Assembly (NCBI GenBank): GCA_028689655.1
Contig: JAQVCT010000011.1
Location: 37,282 to 101,281, forward strand
Source of the DNA: Lachnospiraceae bacterium
Lineage (GTDB): Bacteria; Bacillota; Clostridia; Lachnospirales; Lachnospiraceae
Direction of reading: 5' to 3'
DNA length: 64,000 bases
In this document: one piece after another, positions 1 through 9,416 of the stretch
How the letters are laid out: every line of letters starts with the position of its first letter
Position numbering within the stretch: position 1 is the stretch's first letter
Notes under the pieces: generated by a model
The model's database searches: none
What the model was told of the DNA's origin: nothing
Seen by the model: only the letters and a program-made list of their open reading frames with translations
Program-made: the position numbers and the translations under genes

Positions 1-2
1 TA

Positions 3-248
3 GAGAAGAAAAAATACGCATCAGAAGATGATAGAAAACATACCATTGAGAATGGTGTACTTTACACATCAGGTCTTATCGCCGGTGAAGGTCTTGTAGG
101 TATCTTACTTGCAGTATTTGCAGTATTGAACCTGAATATTGATCTGAGTGAGAAGATTAACTTAGGAAATATTGGCGGATTAGTATTCTTCGCTTTATTA
201 ATGGTTACTGTATTTATATTCATGAAACCTAAAAAAGAGAAAAAATAA
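3..248 (+). CDS. OPT-family oligopeptide transporter, C-terminal fragment (5' end outside window)
   Basis: An open frame enters from the left edge and ends at TAA 246-248, giving the last 81 residues of a membrane protein. Two hydrophobic stretches are visible: residues around SGLIAGEGLVGILLAVFAVL, and FFALLMVTVFIF just before a lysine-rich cytosolic tail ending KPKKEKK. The motif with GLIAGE followed by G(I/L)L resembles the end of OPT/YSL-family oligopeptide transporters, which import short peptides with protons. The downstream PqqD-like protein and PepD dipeptidase fit a peptide-use role. Only the last 81 residues can be seen, so the family call rests on that motif and context. Confidence 0.65.
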   Translation, partial: EKKKYASEDDRKHTIENGVLYTSGLIAGEGLVGILLAVFAVLNLNIDLSEKINLGNIGGLVFFALLMVTVFIFMKPKKEKK

Positions 249-262
249 CAGATTATTTTCAG

Positions 263-300
263 TGGGTATCATATCAATTATGGTATGATACCTTCTCTTT
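263..300 (+). terminator. Possible terminator after the OPT transporter gene
   Basis: The inverted repeat GGTATCAT (265-272) / ATGATACC (285-292) has a 12-nt loop and is followed by the T-rich stretch TTCTCTTTATT. The stem is AT-rich and the T-tract is broken, so it would be a weak terminator. Confidence 0.45.
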
Positions 301-328
301 ATTCTGGTTATTGCAAAAGTAAGGTAGG

Positions 329-334
329 TATAAT
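329..334 (+). promoter_or_regulatory. Possible -10 box for the PqqD-like gene
   Basis: TATAAT lies 59 nt before the chosen start of the PqqD-like gene and just after the hairpin that ends the transporter gene. No good -35 box is present at 17 nt (GGTTAT; TGGTTA at 18 nt), so this is a weak call. Confidence 0.35.
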
Positions 335-392
335 AAGCGTGAACACAGTGGATAGCGAAACCGTGTTCTATGGAAAGGCATTGTTACAAAAT

Positions 393-749
393 ATGAGTAA
401 AAATAAAAAAGAGCAGGAAAATTATCTGGATTATATTCCAAAACATAATTCCTTATTCCCATTTGAAAAAAATGAAAATAATCGTATTGAAGTCATGGTT
501 CACAATAAAGGGCTTATGAATCGTATCGCACAGATGATATTCCGAAGACCCAAGTACAGCAGGATTGAATTGGATGATTTCGGAAGCTTTATATGGGAGC
601 AGATCGATGGGGAAAAGACGATCTATGGGATCTGTGATCTGATCAAAGCACAGTTTGGAGAGGAAGCAGAACCACTCTATGAGAGAGCAACTACTTTCTT
701 CCAGATTCTTAGAAGAAATTCTTTTATTGTATATATGAACAAAAAATAG
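393..749 (+). CDS. PqqD-family (RRE-like) small protein
   Basis: 118 residues from ATG 393, preceded by GGAAAGG at a long spacing; the frame stays open back to 285, but the upstream residues look non-coding. The C-terminal half (from DDFGSFIWEQIDGEKTI to FFQILRRNSFIVY) matches the winged-helix PqqD fold: a 'G..iWe.idG..ti..i...' segment, an acidic helix, then 'fl..L....fi'. PqqD-like domains bind peptide substrates or leader peptides (RiPP recognition element). No radical SAM or other peptide-modifying enzyme lies nearby; the neighbours are an oligopeptide transporter and a dipeptidase. Its substrate is unknown. The family call is fairly sure, the function is not. Confidence 0.7.
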   Translation: MSKNKKEQENYLDYIPKHNSLFPFEKNENNRIEVMVHNKGLMNRIAQMIFRRPKYSRIELDDFGSFIWEQIDGEKTIYGICDLIKAQFGEEAEPLYERATTFFQILRRNSFIVYMNKK

Positions 750-831
750 AAAATAATGTAGCTATGAGAATCAAGATAGTGAATAAAATAGAAAATGATT
801 AAAAATGATAATCGAAAGGCCAGGTCATAAA

Positions 832-2277
832 ATGAGCGTTTTAGGAAATGTTGAACCAAAAGAAGTATTTCAGTATTTTGAAGAAATCTGTAATATCCCA
901 CATGGATCTTACCATGAAAAACAGATTAGCGATTATTGCGTCGCTTTTGCTAAGGAGCATAATCTTGAGGTAATCCAGGATAAGCTTTATAACATTATCA
1001 TCAGAAAGCCTGCTACTCCAGGATATGAAAATGTACCGGCACTGATCATTCAGGGACATCTGGATATGGTATGCGAGAAAGAGTCTGATTGTACCATTGA
1101 TATGGAAAAAGAAGGATTGGAACTTCAGATCAATGGAGACTTTGTGGAAGCAAAAGGAACGACACTGGGCGGAGATGACGGTATTGCAGTGGCATATGCG
1201 CTGGCTGTCTTAGCGGCAGATAACCTGCAGCACCCCACCATCGAAGCAATCTTTACCGTATCGGAGGAAGTAGGCATGGAGGGCGCAGCTTTCATTGATC
1301 TGTCCTCTGTTACAGGAAAGAAATTATTGAATATTGACTCGGAGGAGGAAGGAATCTTCCTCACCAGTTGCGCTGGCGGTGCGAGAGTGAATTGCAGTGT
1401 GAAGATAGCTCACGAAGAAAAAGTAGGACAGTTAGTGAAGCTCACAATGACAGGTCTGAAAGGTGGACATTCCGGTACTGAGATCGACAAGGGACGCGCC
1501 AATGCCAATACTTTACTGGGACGCTTTTTACTGGAATTAGAGGGAAAAGTTACCTATGAACTGGTAGAGATGTGTGGCGGATCCAAAGATAATGCAATCC
1601 CAAGAGAGAGCAAAGCCACTATTTTAGTAGATGCAAAAGAGATGGATACTTTCCAGCAGATCAGAAAAGAAAAGTTGGCAGCATATCAGAATGAATACAG
1701 CGTGGCTGATCCATCCATTCAGTTAAATGCAGAAGTTCTATCAGAGAAAAAATGCATGGTACTGGTGGAGGAGAGCAAACATAATGCACTGGTATTATTG
1801 AATGCACTTCCTAACGGAATCCAGAGCATGAGCTTACATGTACCAGGACTTGTGGAGACTTCATTGAATCTTGGTATTATGAATACGGAGGATAGTAAGA
1901 TTATCTATTCCTATGCCGTGAGAAGTTCTGTTACTTCCGCGAAGGATTATCTGATTCAGAAGATGACAGCACTTACCAAACGTCTGGGTGGAGAAGTAGT
2001 GGTATCCGGAAACTATCCAGGCTGGGAATATAAAGAAGAATCAAAGCTTCGGGAAGATATGATGCGTATCTATACGCAGATGTATGGCAAAGCACCTAAG
2101 ATCGAGGCAATTCATGCTGGCGTGGAGTGTGGACTTATCTCTGACAAGATCGAAGGGATGGATTGTATTTCTTTCGGACCGGATATGCAGAACGTTCATA
2201 CCGCAGATGAAAAACTCAGCATTTCCTCCACAAAACGTGTATGGGAATTTTTGACAAAAGTAATTGCATGCAAATAA
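832..2277 (+). CDS. pepD: Aminoacyl-histidine dipeptidase (M20C family)
   Basis: 481 residues. A cytosolic zinc dipeptidase that splits Xaa-His and other dipeptides. M20 metal-site motifs are present in order: QGHLDMVCEK (His and Asp ligands), GGDDGIAVAYALA (bridging Asp), TVSEEVGMEGA (catalytic Glu pair), NIDSEEEG, and the C-terminal FGPDMQNVHT (His ligand). The lid domain lies between roughly residues 190 and 390. The start is put at ATG 832 because MSVLGNVEPKEVF begins the family's normal N-terminus; ATG 805 would add nine unlikely residues. It follows a peptide transporter and ends in a strong terminator, so it probably hydrolyses imported peptides. Confidence 0.95.
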   Translation: MSVLGNVEPKEVFQYFEEICNIPHGSYHEKQISDYCVAFAKEHNLEVIQDKLYNIIIRKPATPGYENVPALIIQGHLDMVCEKESDCTIDMEKEGLELQINGDFVEAKGTTLGGDDGIAVAYALAVLAADNLQHPTIEAIFTVSEEVGMEGAAFIDLSSVTGKKLLNIDSEEEGIFLTSCAGGARVNCSVKIAHEEKVGQLVKLTMTGLKGGHSGTEIDKGRANANTLLGRFLLELEGKVTYELVEMCGGSKDNAIPRESKATILVDAKEMDTFQQIRKEKLAAYQNEYSVADPSIQLNAEVLSEKKCMVLVEESKHNALVLLNALPNGIQSMSLHVPGLVETSLNLGIMNTEDSKIIYSYAVRSSVTSAKDYLIQKMTALTKRLGGEVVVSGNYPGWEYKEESKLREDMMRIYTQMYGKAPKIEAIHAGVECGLISDKIEGMDCISFGPDMQNVHTADEKLSISSTKRVWEFLTKVIACK

Positions 2278-2290
2278 TACAGAATAATCT

Positions 2291-2320
2291 TAAGGACCCC
2301 GTTACACGGGGTTCTTTTTG
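2291..2320 (+). terminator. Rho-independent terminator after pepD
   Basis: ACCCCGT/ACGGGGT stem with a short loop at 2296-2312, followed by TCTTTTTG. Confidence 0.85.
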
Positions 2321-2363
2321 TGATATCATATGCCTTAGCAACGAAGACAGAGGGGAGCAAATT

Positions 2364-2852
2364 ATGGCAAAAGAAAAAGACATTAAAACCAATGCGATGC
2401 GTATCCTGGAACAGATGAAGATTCCTTATGAGGCGCACACTTATGAATGTAAAGAATTTATTGATGGAGTGACCCTTGCCGACCAGTTGGGGATTCCTCA
2501 TGAAATGACCTACAAGACGCTGGTGACTATAGGAAAGAGCAAGAATTATTATGTGTTCGTCATACCCATTGAGGAAGAAATCGATATGAAAAAAGCGGCT
2601 AAAGTGGTCAACGAAAAATCCATAGAGATGATACACGTGAAGGATATCAATGCCATTACAGGTTACATAAGAGGCTGTTGTACCGCCATCGGAATGAAAA
2701 AGCAGTTCCCTACGGTAATTCATGAATCCTGTAATCAGATCAGCAGGATCATTGTCAGCGGTGGAAAATTGGGCGTTCAGTTGGAACTGGAAATAAAAGA
2801 TTATGTCAAGGCTTGCAGAGGAAAAATCGCAGATGTATGTGTGGAAAGATAG
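2364..2852 (+). CDS. ybaK: Cys-tRNA(Pro)/Cys-tRNA(Cys) deacylase, YbaK/EbsC type
   Basis: 162 residues from ATG 2364, with AGGGGAG at 2351-2357. The protein clears Cys wrongly attached to tRNA(Pro) by prolyl-tRNA synthetase. The family pattern is clear: 'TNAMRILE..KIPYEAHTYE' at the N-terminus, 'YKTLVTIGKSKNYYVFVIP' containing the catalytic Lys, 'EIDMKKAAKVVNEKSIEM', 'GYIRGGC'-like GYIRGCC, and 'ISGGKLG'-like VSGGKLGVQLEL at the end. An open frame extends back to 2241 across the pepD terminator and is not believed. It overlaps the next gene by 20 nt and so is probably co-translated with it. Confidence 0.93.
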   Translation: MAKEKDIKTNAMRILEQMKIPYEAHTYECKEFIDGVTLADQLGIPHEMTYKTLVTIGKSKNYYVFVIPIEEEIDMKKAAKVVNEKSIEMIHVKDINAITGYIRGCCTAIGMKKQFPTVIHESCNQISRIIVSGGKLGVQLELEIKDYVKACRGKIADVCVER

Positions 2853-3486
2853 TCCGGAGAAAATTGTAATAGAATATGACCGTGTAAAAATTCCCTGTAC
2901 GGTAAAACAGAGCAGACGGAGATCCTATGGGCTGGAGATTGACGAGAATGGTGCAGTTATTCTAAAGATTCCATTACAAGCATCGGAAAGCTTCATTGAT
3001 TCATTTCTACGTGACAAGGAAAAGTGGATCACAGAAAAGTATGAAAAACAGTTGCGGAGAAAAAATGAGCTGGAAGAATGGAAGAAGAGGCTGGCATGTA
3101 CACCGGGGCAGGCAGCGGCACTGACGAAAAGATATCGGAATGCAGCAAAGAAATATATACCAGAGCGGGTGGCACACTATCAGATGCAGATGGGCGGTAC
3201 TTATGAGCGGGTGATCATACGGGATCAAAAGACCAGATGGGGAAGCTGCAGCAGTGGGGGCACACTTTCCTTCAGCTGGAGATTGATGCTGGCACCACCC
3301 ATGGTATTGGATTATGTGGTGATTCATGAACTGGCGCATTTGCAGGAGATGAATCATTCGAAAGCTTTTTGGGATGTGGTGGAGTCTGTCATGCCGGAAT
3401 ACCGCATACACCGCAAGTGGCTGCGGGACAACGGTGCCATATTGCAGATGCAGCTGCGGGGAGATATTTCAGAGAACAAAGAGTAA
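2833..3486 (+). CDS. YgjP-like zinc metallopeptidase (SprT/M48-like, DUF45)
   Basis: 217 residues from ATG 2833, with AGAGGA at 2817-2822; ATG 2803 is an alternative. The active site HELAH followed by 'MNHSKAFWDVVESVMPEY' gives the HExxH plus downstream H of the YgjP/WLM family. Upstream 'TRWGSCSSGGTLSFSWRLMLAPP' is the typical strand-turn before it. No signal peptide or membrane segment is seen, so it is cytosolic. The cellular substrate of this family is poorly known. A bidirectional terminator follows. Confidence 0.88.
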   Translation: MYVWKDSPEKIVIEYDRVKIPCTVKQSRRRSYGLEIDENGAVILKIPLQASESFIDSFLRDKEKWITEKYEKQLRRKNELEEWKKRLACTPGQAAALTKRYRNAAKKYIPERVAHYQMQMGGTYERVIIRDQKTRWGSCSSGGTLSFSWRLMLAPPMVLDYVVIHELAHLQEMNHSKAFWDVVESVMPEYRIHRKWLRDNGAILQMQLRGDISENKE

Positions 3487-3492
3487 AAAACA

Positions 3493-3528
3493 AAAAAAGA
3501 ACCTCTATGACGGTAGAGGTTCTTTTTG
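3493..3528. terminator. Bidirectional terminator between convergent genes
   Basis: The perfect stem ACCTCTA (3501-3507) / TAGAGGT (3514-3520) is flanked by an A-tract on the left and a T-tract on the right, so it can end both the metallopeptidase gene (+) and rpsT (-). Confidence 0.9.
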
Positions 3529-3538
3529 AAATGTATTC

Positions 3539-3802
3539 TTAAGCCATTTCGTTAACAGCTTTTGATAAACGTGAAACTTTTCTTGCAGAAGTATTTTTGT
3601 GGAAAATACCTTTTTTTGTAGCTTTATCAATAGATGAAGTAGCACTTAATAAAGCAGCGGCTGCAGCAGCTTTGTCGTTTGATTCGATTGCAGCGTATAC
3701 TTTTTTGATTTCTGTTTTAACTCCAGATTTAATACCTTTGTTTCTTTCAGCCTTAGTTCTGTTAACTAAGATTCTCTTTTTTGCAGATTTGATGTTAGCC
3801 AA
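3539..3802 (-). CDS. rpsT: 30S ribosomal protein S20
   Basis: 87 residues starting MANIKSAKKRILVN, the standard S20 N-terminus, rich in Lys and Ala. The start is TTG at 3802-3800, because AGGAGG (complement of 3811-3816) lies 8 nt upstream and translation there gives the exact family start; the GTG at 3811 would sit inside the ribosome binding site. S20 binds 16S rRNA in the small subunit. It stands divergent from gpr, as is common in Firmicutes. A rare start codon on rpsT is known in E. coli (UUG), where it takes part in translational feedback; whether that applies here is inference. Confidence 0.96.
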   Translation of the reverse strand: MANIKSAKKRILVNRTKAERNKGIKSGVKTEIKKVYAAIESNDKAAAAAALLSATSSIDKATKKGIFHKNTSARKVSRLSKAVNEMA

Positions 3803-3835
3803 GACCCGCACCTCCTATTATTATGAAAAAATATT

Positions 3836-3864
3836 TTATTAGTTGTGATCGTATGTAGCACCAA
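3836..3864 (-). promoter_or_regulatory. Possible rpsT promoter
   Basis: On the minus strand TTGGTG (3864-3859), a 17-nt spacer, then TAATAA (3841-3836), upstream of the rpsT ribosome binding site. The boxes are imperfect. Confidence 0.35.
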
Positions 3865-4001
3865 TCCGGACACGGACGTATCGAGCCACACATATGAATA
3901 ATATATTACTGGAATATAAGATGGATGTCAATACATAATTCCCATGTTTTTGTAAAAAATACTATTAAAATAGGATAAGGACAGGGAAAGGAAATTAGAA
4001 A

Positions 4002-4916
4002 ATGAGCCATTATGAAATTCGAACAGATCTGGCATTGGAAGCAAGGGAGACAATTACTGAGGAGGCAGAAGAACTCAGGGGTGTATCTGTGGAGGAATTC
4101 TATCAAAAAGAGATTGATGTCCGAGTGACAAAAGTGATCATCGAGACGAAAAATGGGGCGAAAGCCATGGGAAAGCCTATAGGTACCTATATCACACTGG
4201 AGGCACCGGGCATGGTGGAGAAGGATGAGGATTATCACAGAGAGATCTCGGAGGAACTGGCAGAGCATTTGGCAGAGATAATCCCCGATCTGGAGCAGGA
4301 ACAGTCCATTCTGGTGGTGGGACTGGGCAATCAGGATGTGACCGCGGATGCCCTTGGTCCTCATGTGGTGGATAATCTCTATATTACCAGGCATGTAGTG
4401 AAAGAATACGGGCGGGCAGCATATAATCGTAGTAGGGTGCATATGATAAGTAGTATTGTTCCGGGTGTTATGGCGAAGACGGGGATGGAGAGTGCGGAGA
4501 TCATCAGGGGAATCGTGCAGGAGACGGAGCCTACGGTGATCATTGTGATCGATGCACTGGCAGCCCGGAGTACCAAGAGGCTGAACCGTACCATACAGAT
4601 CACGAATACAGGCATTCATCCCGGGTCAGGTGTGGGCAATCATCGGAATGCCCTCACAGAGGAAAGCCTGGGGATACCGGTTATTGCCATCGGGGTGCCT
4701 ACTGTGGTGGACGCAGCGACCATTGTAAATGATGCTATGGAGAAGACCATAGAACAGTTAAAAAAAACAAATATGGGAATGGAGGATGATTTCCCTAAGA
4801 TTATGTCTGAGTTAAATAATATGTATGTGACAAGTAAAGATATTGATGAGACGATTAAAAGTCTGAGCTTTCTCATATCAGAAGCCTTGAATATCACTTT
4901 TGACAGATTGGAGTAG
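4002..4916 (+). CDS. gpr: GPR spore germination endopeptidase
   Basis: 304 residues. GPR degrades the small acid-soluble DNA-protecting proteins when a spore germinates; it is made as a zymogen in the forespore. The N-terminus MSHYEIRTDLALEARE is the pro-region and cleavage zone typical of the family. Conserved segments with candidate catalytic Asp residues are seen: VVGLGNQDVTADALGPHVV and VIVIDALAARST, and 'IQITNTGIHPGSGVGN' is the usual family block. AAAGGA before ATG 4002 supports the start. It is followed 22 nt later by spoIIP, the normal gene pair. Confidence 0.96.
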   Translation: MSHYEIRTDLALEARETITEEAEELRGVSVEEFYQKEIDVRVTKVIIETKNGAKAMGKPIGTYITLEAPGMVEKDEDYHREISEELAEHLAEIIPDLEQEQSILVVGLGNQDVTADALGPHVVDNLYITRHVVKEYGRAAYNRSRVHMISSIVPGVMAKTGMESAEIIRGIVQETEPTVIIVIDALAARSTKRLNRTIQITNTGIHPGSGVGNHRNALTEESLGIPVIAIGVPTVVDAATIVNDAMEKTIEQLKKTNMGMEDDFPKIMSELNNMYVTSKDIDETIKSLSFLISEALNITFDRLE

Positions 4917-4938
4917 ACCGCAGGAGGTTGGATGATAC

Positions 4939-6180
4939 ATGAACCATAGGAGAGAAAAGATACAAATGATAGGAGTGATATGTGTATTTGTACTTTTCTT
5001 TTCTACACAGAACTCTTTTTCCTACATGACTACAAATCTTTTCGTGCCGGTACTCATTGCGGCGGATCATAAGTATCAGGAATGGTCATTGGAGAAAATC
5101 ATACTGGACAACGCTGCTCATATTTATCCTTTCTGGAGACAGATAGAGATGACTTCCAACTACACAGCTATCGTTGAGGATGAATGCACCTATGAAAAAT
5201 TGCTGGAGCTGGAGGGGACAGATGAGGACAGAGAAGCGTATCCCCCAGGGGAGACGAAGGAGGACTCTGACACAGCACAAGTGGAACAGGGAGAAGAGAC
5301 AGGGAATCACACAGTGGAGGAGGTGGATCGTGCCAAGGCTGCCATGGAAAATGAGAACATGTTTTCCAAACTCCAGATGGATAACTTTACCGAGACAGGG
5401 GAGAAACAGGTGGTATATAGGCGGGAAGATCTGAGAGATTTCCAGAATCTGATAAAACAATTCTATACCATAGACGCTACCACTATGACGGATGAAAGTC
5501 AGCTGCAGATCGATAAATTGCTGGATGCCGATATGGCGATACAGAAAAGTGCAGAGCCACAGATACTGATCTATCACACCCATGCCTCGGAATGCTATGT
5601 GGATTCCGTGCCTGGGGATCTGTCCACCACGGTGATGGGTGTGGGAGAACAGTTGAAAAAGATTCTGGTAGAAAAATATGGATATTCCGTACTGCATGAT
5701 ACGGGAATTTACGATACGGTGCGGGCACAGGCGTACAATGTGGCAGCACCTCGCGTGGAACAACTGTTAGCGGAAAATCCCAGCATTCAGGTGGTCATTG
5801 ACCTCCATCGGGATCAGGTGCAGGAGGGAACCAAACTGGTCACCAGTCTCAACGGTATGCCCACAGCCAAATTCATGTTTTTTAACGGGCTGAGCAGAAC
5901 CAAAGAGACAGGAGACATTACATATCTGGCAAATCCCAATATCGATGAGAACCTTGCCTTCGCTTTTCAGATGCAGCTGACCTGCAATGAATATTACCCG
6001 GATATCACCAGAAAGATCTATTTGAAGGGGTATCGTTATAACATGCAGTACAAAGGGAAAACGCTTTTGATCGAGCTGGGCGCACAGACCAACACGGTGA
6101 CGGAAGCGAAAAATGCATGTTTCCCTATTGCCCATGCATTAGATCTCGTGTTAAGTGGCAAAATGCCTGACAATTCCTAG
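4939..6180 (+). CDS. spoIIP: Stage II sporulation protein P (cell wall amidase/endopeptidase)
   Basis: 413 residues. SpoIIP cuts peptidoglycan during engulfment, together with SpoIID and SpoIIM. An N-terminal hydrophobic segment (about residues 9-30) anchors it outside the membrane. A variable acidic stretch (about 90-150) follows. The catalytic domain starts near residue 210: ILIYHTHASECY, TVMGVGEQL, VIDLHRDQ, and near the end LLIELGAQTNTVTEA. These carry the His/Glu residues expected for the zinc site. It lies between gpr and lepA as in other spore-formers. Confidence 0.95.
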   Translation: MNHRREKIQMIGVICVFVLFFSTQNSFSYMTTNLFVPVLIAADHKYQEWSLEKIILDNAAHIYPFWRQIEMTSNYTAIVEDECTYEKLLELEGTDEDREAYPPGETKEDSDTAQVEQGEETGNHTVEEVDRAKAAMENENMFSKLQMDNFTETGEKQVVYRREDLRDFQNLIKQFYTIDATTMTDESQLQIDKLLDADMAIQKSAEPQILIYHTHASECYVDSVPGDLSTTVMGVGEQLKKILVEKYGYSVLHDTGIYDTVRAQAYNVAAPRVEQLLAENPSIQVVIDLHRDQVQEGTKLVTSLNGMPTAKFMFFNGLSRTKETGDITYLANPNIDENLAFAFQMQLTCNEYYPDITRKIYLKGYRYNMQYKGKTLLIELGAQTNTVTEAKNACFPIAHALDLVLSGKMPDNS

Positions 6181-6207
6181 ACAATCAGCCGAAAAATATG
6201 CTATACT
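6178..6207 (+). promoter_or_regulatory. Likely lepA promoter
   Basis: TAGACA (6178-6183), an 18-nt spacer and TATACT (6202-6207). A small inverted repeat ATACTC/GAGTAT (6203-6219) spans the expected transcription start. It lies just after the spoIIP stop, about 55 nt before lepA. Confidence 0.6.
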
Positions 6208-6260
6208 CTGCTGGAGTATCATATTAAATTTACACACAAAAAGAAAGGTATTGACATAGA

Positions 6261-8075
6261 ATGGCTCAAATAGATCAAAGTAAAATTAGAAATTTTTGTA
6301 TTGTTGCACACATTGACCATGGCAAATCCACTCTGGCGGACAGAATCATCGAGAAAACAGGACTTCTGACCAACCGCGAGATGCAGGCACAGGTGCTTGA
6401 TAACATGGATCTGGAGCGGGAACGTGGGATTACCATCAAGGCTCAGACGGTTCGTACCATCTATAAGGCAAAAGACGGAGAAGAATACGTATTTAACCTG
6501 ATCGATACACCCGGGCATGTGGACTTTAACTATGAGGTAAGCCGCAGTCTGGCTGCTTGTGATGGAGCGATCCTCATCGTGGATGCCGCCCAGGGCATCG
6601 AGGCACAGACCCTGGCAAATGTGTATCTGGCACTGGATCATAATCTGGATGTATTCCCGGTGATCAATAAGATTGATCTGCCCAGTGCAGAGCCAAAGCG
6701 TGTCATAGAGGAGATCGAGGATGTGATCGGACTGGAGGCGAAGGATGCACCGCTGATCTCTGCCAAAAATGGCGTGGGCATCGAGGAAGTCCTGGAAAAG
6801 ATCGTGGAGAAGATTCCAGCTCCGGGTGGCAGTCCTGAGAATCCCTTGCAGGCATTGATCTTTGACTCCCTGTATGATTCCTATAAAGGGGTCATTATAT
6901 TCTGCCGCATCATGGAAGGCACTGTGAAGAAAGGTACCAAGATCCGCATGATGGCAACCGGAGCGGAGGAAGAAGTGGTGGAAGTAGGATATTTTGGAGC
7001 AGGTCAGTTCTTACCCACGGAGGAACTCAGCGCAGGGATGGTAGGCTATATTACTGCATCCATTAAAAATGTGAAAGACACCGCAGTGGGGGATACGGTC
7101 ACGGATGCAGATCGTCCCTGTGCAGAGCCCCTGCCGGGATATAAGAAAGTGAATTCCATGGTATATTGCGGTCTGTACCCCGCAGATGGGGCAAAATATC
7201 CGGATCTGCGAGATGCATTGGAAAAGTTACAGTTAAATGACGCCTCTCTGAACTATGAGCCGGAGACCAGTATCGCTCTGGGATTTGGATTTCGATGCGG
7301 ATTTCTGGGGTTATTACACCTGGAGATTATTCAGGAACGTCTGGAGAGAGAATACAATCTGGATCTGGTTACCACAGCACCCAGTGTTATCTATAAGGTA
7401 TATAGGACCAACGGGGAAGTGATCGAACTGACCAATCCCTCCAACCTTCCGGATCCGTCTGAAATCGATTATATGGAGGAACCCATCGTATCCGCAGAGA
7501 TCATGGTGACCACAGAGTTCATCGGTACGATCATGGAACTGTGCCAGGAGAGACGTGGTGTCTACCTGGGCATGGAATACATGGAAGCCACCAGAGCATT
7601 ATTGAAATATGAGCTGCCTTTGAATGAGATCATTTATGATTTCTTTGACGCATTGAAATCCCGTTCCAGGGGGTACGCATCTTTTGACTATGAGATGAAG
7701 GGTTACGAGCAGTCCGAGCTGGTGAAGCTGGACATCCTCATCAACCGTGAGGAAGTGGATGCCCTTTCCTTTATCGTCCACAAAGATACCGCTTATGAGC
7801 GTGGCAGAAGAATGTGCGAACGGTTAAAAGATGAGATTCCGAGACAGCTCTTCGAGATTCCCATTCAGGCAGCAGTGGGCAGCAAGATCATTGCAAGGGA
7901 GACCGTAAAGGCAATGCGTAAAGATGTATTGGCAAAATGCTACGGTGGAGATATTACCCGAAAGAAGAAACTGTTAGAGAAGCAAAAAGAAGGTAAGAAG
8001 CGCATGCGTCAGGTGGGCAATGTGGAGATTCCACAGAAAGCCTTTATGAGTGTGCTGAAATTAGATGATAAATAA
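6261..8075 (+). CDS. lepA: Elongation factor 4 (LepA), ribosome-associated GTPase
   Basis: 604 residues, the full family length. The translational GTPase motifs are in order: [10 protein letters not shown] (G1), GITIKAQT (G2), DTPGHVDF (G3), NKIDLP (G4) and SAKNGVG (G5), followed by the EF-G-like domains and the LepA-specific C-terminus ending '[19 protein letters not shown]'. It acts on stalled or mispositioned ribosomes. AAGAAAGG before ATG 6261 supports the start. The last 11 nt overlap hemW. Confidence 0.98.
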   Translation: MAQIDQSKIRNFCIVAHIDHGKSTLADRIIEKTGLLTNREMQAQVLDNMDLERERGITIKAQTVRTIYKAKDGEEYVFNLIDTPGHVDFNYEVSRSLAACDGAILIVDAAQGIEAQTLANVYLALDHNLDVFPVINKIDLPSAEPKRVIEEIEDVIGLEAKDAPLISAKNGVGIEEVLEKIVEKIPAPGGSPENPLQALIFDSLYDSYKGVIIFCRIMEGTVKKGTKIRMMATGAEEEVVEVGYFGAGQFLPTEELSAGMVGYITASIKNVKDTAVGDTVTDADRPCAEPLPGYKKVNSMVYCGLYPADGAKYPDLRDALEKLQLNDASLNYEPETSIALGFGFRCGFLGLLHLEIIQERLEREYNLDLVTTAPSVIYKVYRTNGEVIELTNPSNLPDPSEIDYMEEPIVSAEIMVTTEFIGTIMELCQERRGVYLGMEYMEATRALLKYELPLNEIIYDFFDALKSRSRGYASFDYEMKGYEQSELVKLDILINREEVDALSFIVHKDTAYERGRRMCERLKDEIPRQLFEIPIQAAVGSKIIARETVKAMRKDVLAKCYGGDITRKKKLLEKQKEGKKRMRQVGNVEIPQKAFMSVLKLDDK

Positions 8076-9318
8076 TGACATGGAAAATAGTGGCATGGAA
8101 AATATCGGTAAAATTATGAGCCTCTATGTGCATATTCCTTTCTGTGTCAGAAAGTGCAATTACTGTGATTTCCTTTCATCCCCCGCCAGCGAGGAGATGA
8201 AAGAGCAATATGTACAGGCATTGATCCATGAGATGGAAGAAAAGCGGGAAATTTACCAGGCGTATCAGGTAGAGTCTGTTTTTATCGGTGGGGGAACGCC
8301 GTCGACTTTGTCAACAGAGCAGATGAGCCGCCTGCTGGGGACAATGCAGAATTGCTATAGAATATTGCGGGATGCAGAGTTTACTGTAGAGATCAATCCG
8401 GGTACTGTGGATCGGGAGAAACTGGTGGCATATAAGACACATGGTGTCAATCGGCTGAGCATTGGATTACAATCCGCGGATGACGGGGAACTATGCCGTC
8501 TGGGCAGGATTCATACCTTTGACGAGTTCATGGAGACTTTTCAGACTGCCAGGGAGTTGGGCTATGAGAACATTAATATTGACCTGATGTCCGGGTTGCC
8601 GGGACAGTCCAGAGAAAGTTACAGACAGACATTGGAAAAAGTGCTGGCTTTGAAGCCGGAACATCTCTCCGCCTACAGTCTCATCGTGGAGGAGGGGACA
8701 CCCTTCTGGGATCTATACGGGGAGGGCAGTCAGGAAAACGGCAGCGGGGAGAGAAATATTCACACAGAAGAAAAACCTGATACAGAGGAGAGTCATGATC
8801 TGTCCCTTCCGGATGAGGATACAGACCGCATGATGTATGAGGATACAGACCGTATCCTGGCAGAACAGGGATATCATCGATATGAGATATCCAACTATGC
8901 CAGAACAGGGTATGAATCCAGGCATAATACCGGATATTGGAAGAGACATAACTATCTGGGATTGGGACTTGGATCATCTTCCCTCATAGATAATTGCCGT
9001 TGGAAAAATGAGTCGGTATTAGCGGCCTATGTGAATCAAAATGGAATTTGTGAAAAGAAGGAACAGGAAACCCTTACCACACAGGAACAGATGGAAGAAT
9101 TCATGTTCCTGGGTTTGCGCCTGATGCGGGGGATTTCCTACCAGGAATTTGATAACTATTTTCACAGACCCATCATGGAGGTATACGCGGCTCCTATTCA
9201 AAAGGGGATAGCGGAAGGATTATTGATGGAAGTGGAGGAAGGGGGAGAGACCTGCCTCCGACTCACCAAGAGAGGCATCGATGTGAGCAATGTGGTAATG
9301 TCTGATTTCCTATTTTAA
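8065..9318 (+). CDS. hemW: Radical SAM heme chaperone HemW (HemN-like)
   Basis: 417 residues. HemW binds heme and a 4Fe-4S cluster and delivers heme to proteins; it is often misnamed coproporphyrinogen oxidase. The radical SAM motif [10 protein letters not shown] is near the N-terminus, followed by GGGTPS (SAM binding) and '[11 protein letters not shown]'. It has the Phe after the third Cys that is usual for HemW. No start has a good ribosome binding site; ATG 8065 overlaps lepA, while ATG 8080, 8095 or 8116 are alternatives. An acidic insert of about 20 residues near residue 222 makes it longer than most. A 14-bp direct repeat (GAGGATACAGACCG) occurs just after it. Confidence 0.9.
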   Translation: MINNDMENSGMENIGKIMSLYVHIPFCVRKCNYCDFLSSPASEEMKEQYVQALIHEMEEKREIYQAYQVESVFIGGGTPSTLSTEQMSRLLGTMQNCYRILRDAEFTVEINPGTVDREKLVAYKTHGVNRLSIGLQSADDGELCRLGRIHTFDEFMETFQTARELGYENINIDLMSGLPGQSRESYRQTLEKVLALKPEHLSAYSLIVEEGTPFWDLYGEGSQENGSGERNIHTEEKPDTEESHDLSLPDEDTDRMMYEDTDRILAEQGYHRYEISNYARTGYESRHNTGYWKRHNYLGLGLGSSSLIDNCRWKNESVLAAYVNQNGICEKKEQETLTTQEQMEEFMFLGLRLMRGISYQEFDNYFHRPIMEVYAAPIQKGIAEGLLMEVEEGGETCLRLTKRGIDVSNVVMSDFLF

Positions 9319-9416
9319 ATATGAAATAGAAGGTATATAATGGAAATATCGATGGGAAAGGCACTAGAAGAGAAAACCCAACATAGAATATAACAAATTG
9401 ACTTTGGGGGCTTCTT

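Noticed and set aside
3597..3842. Plus-strand open frame across rpsT
   Set aside because: It is antisense to a clear S20 gene; no ribosome binding site.
3893..4001. TGAATA before gpr as a sigma-G -35 box
   Set aside because: No CATACTA-like -10 at 17-18 nt, so the sigma-G promoter is not visible with confidence.
5524..5534. GCCGATAT inside spoIIP as a SigD promoter
   Set aside because: It has no TAAA at 15 nt and lies inside a coding region followed by a gene with its own promoter.
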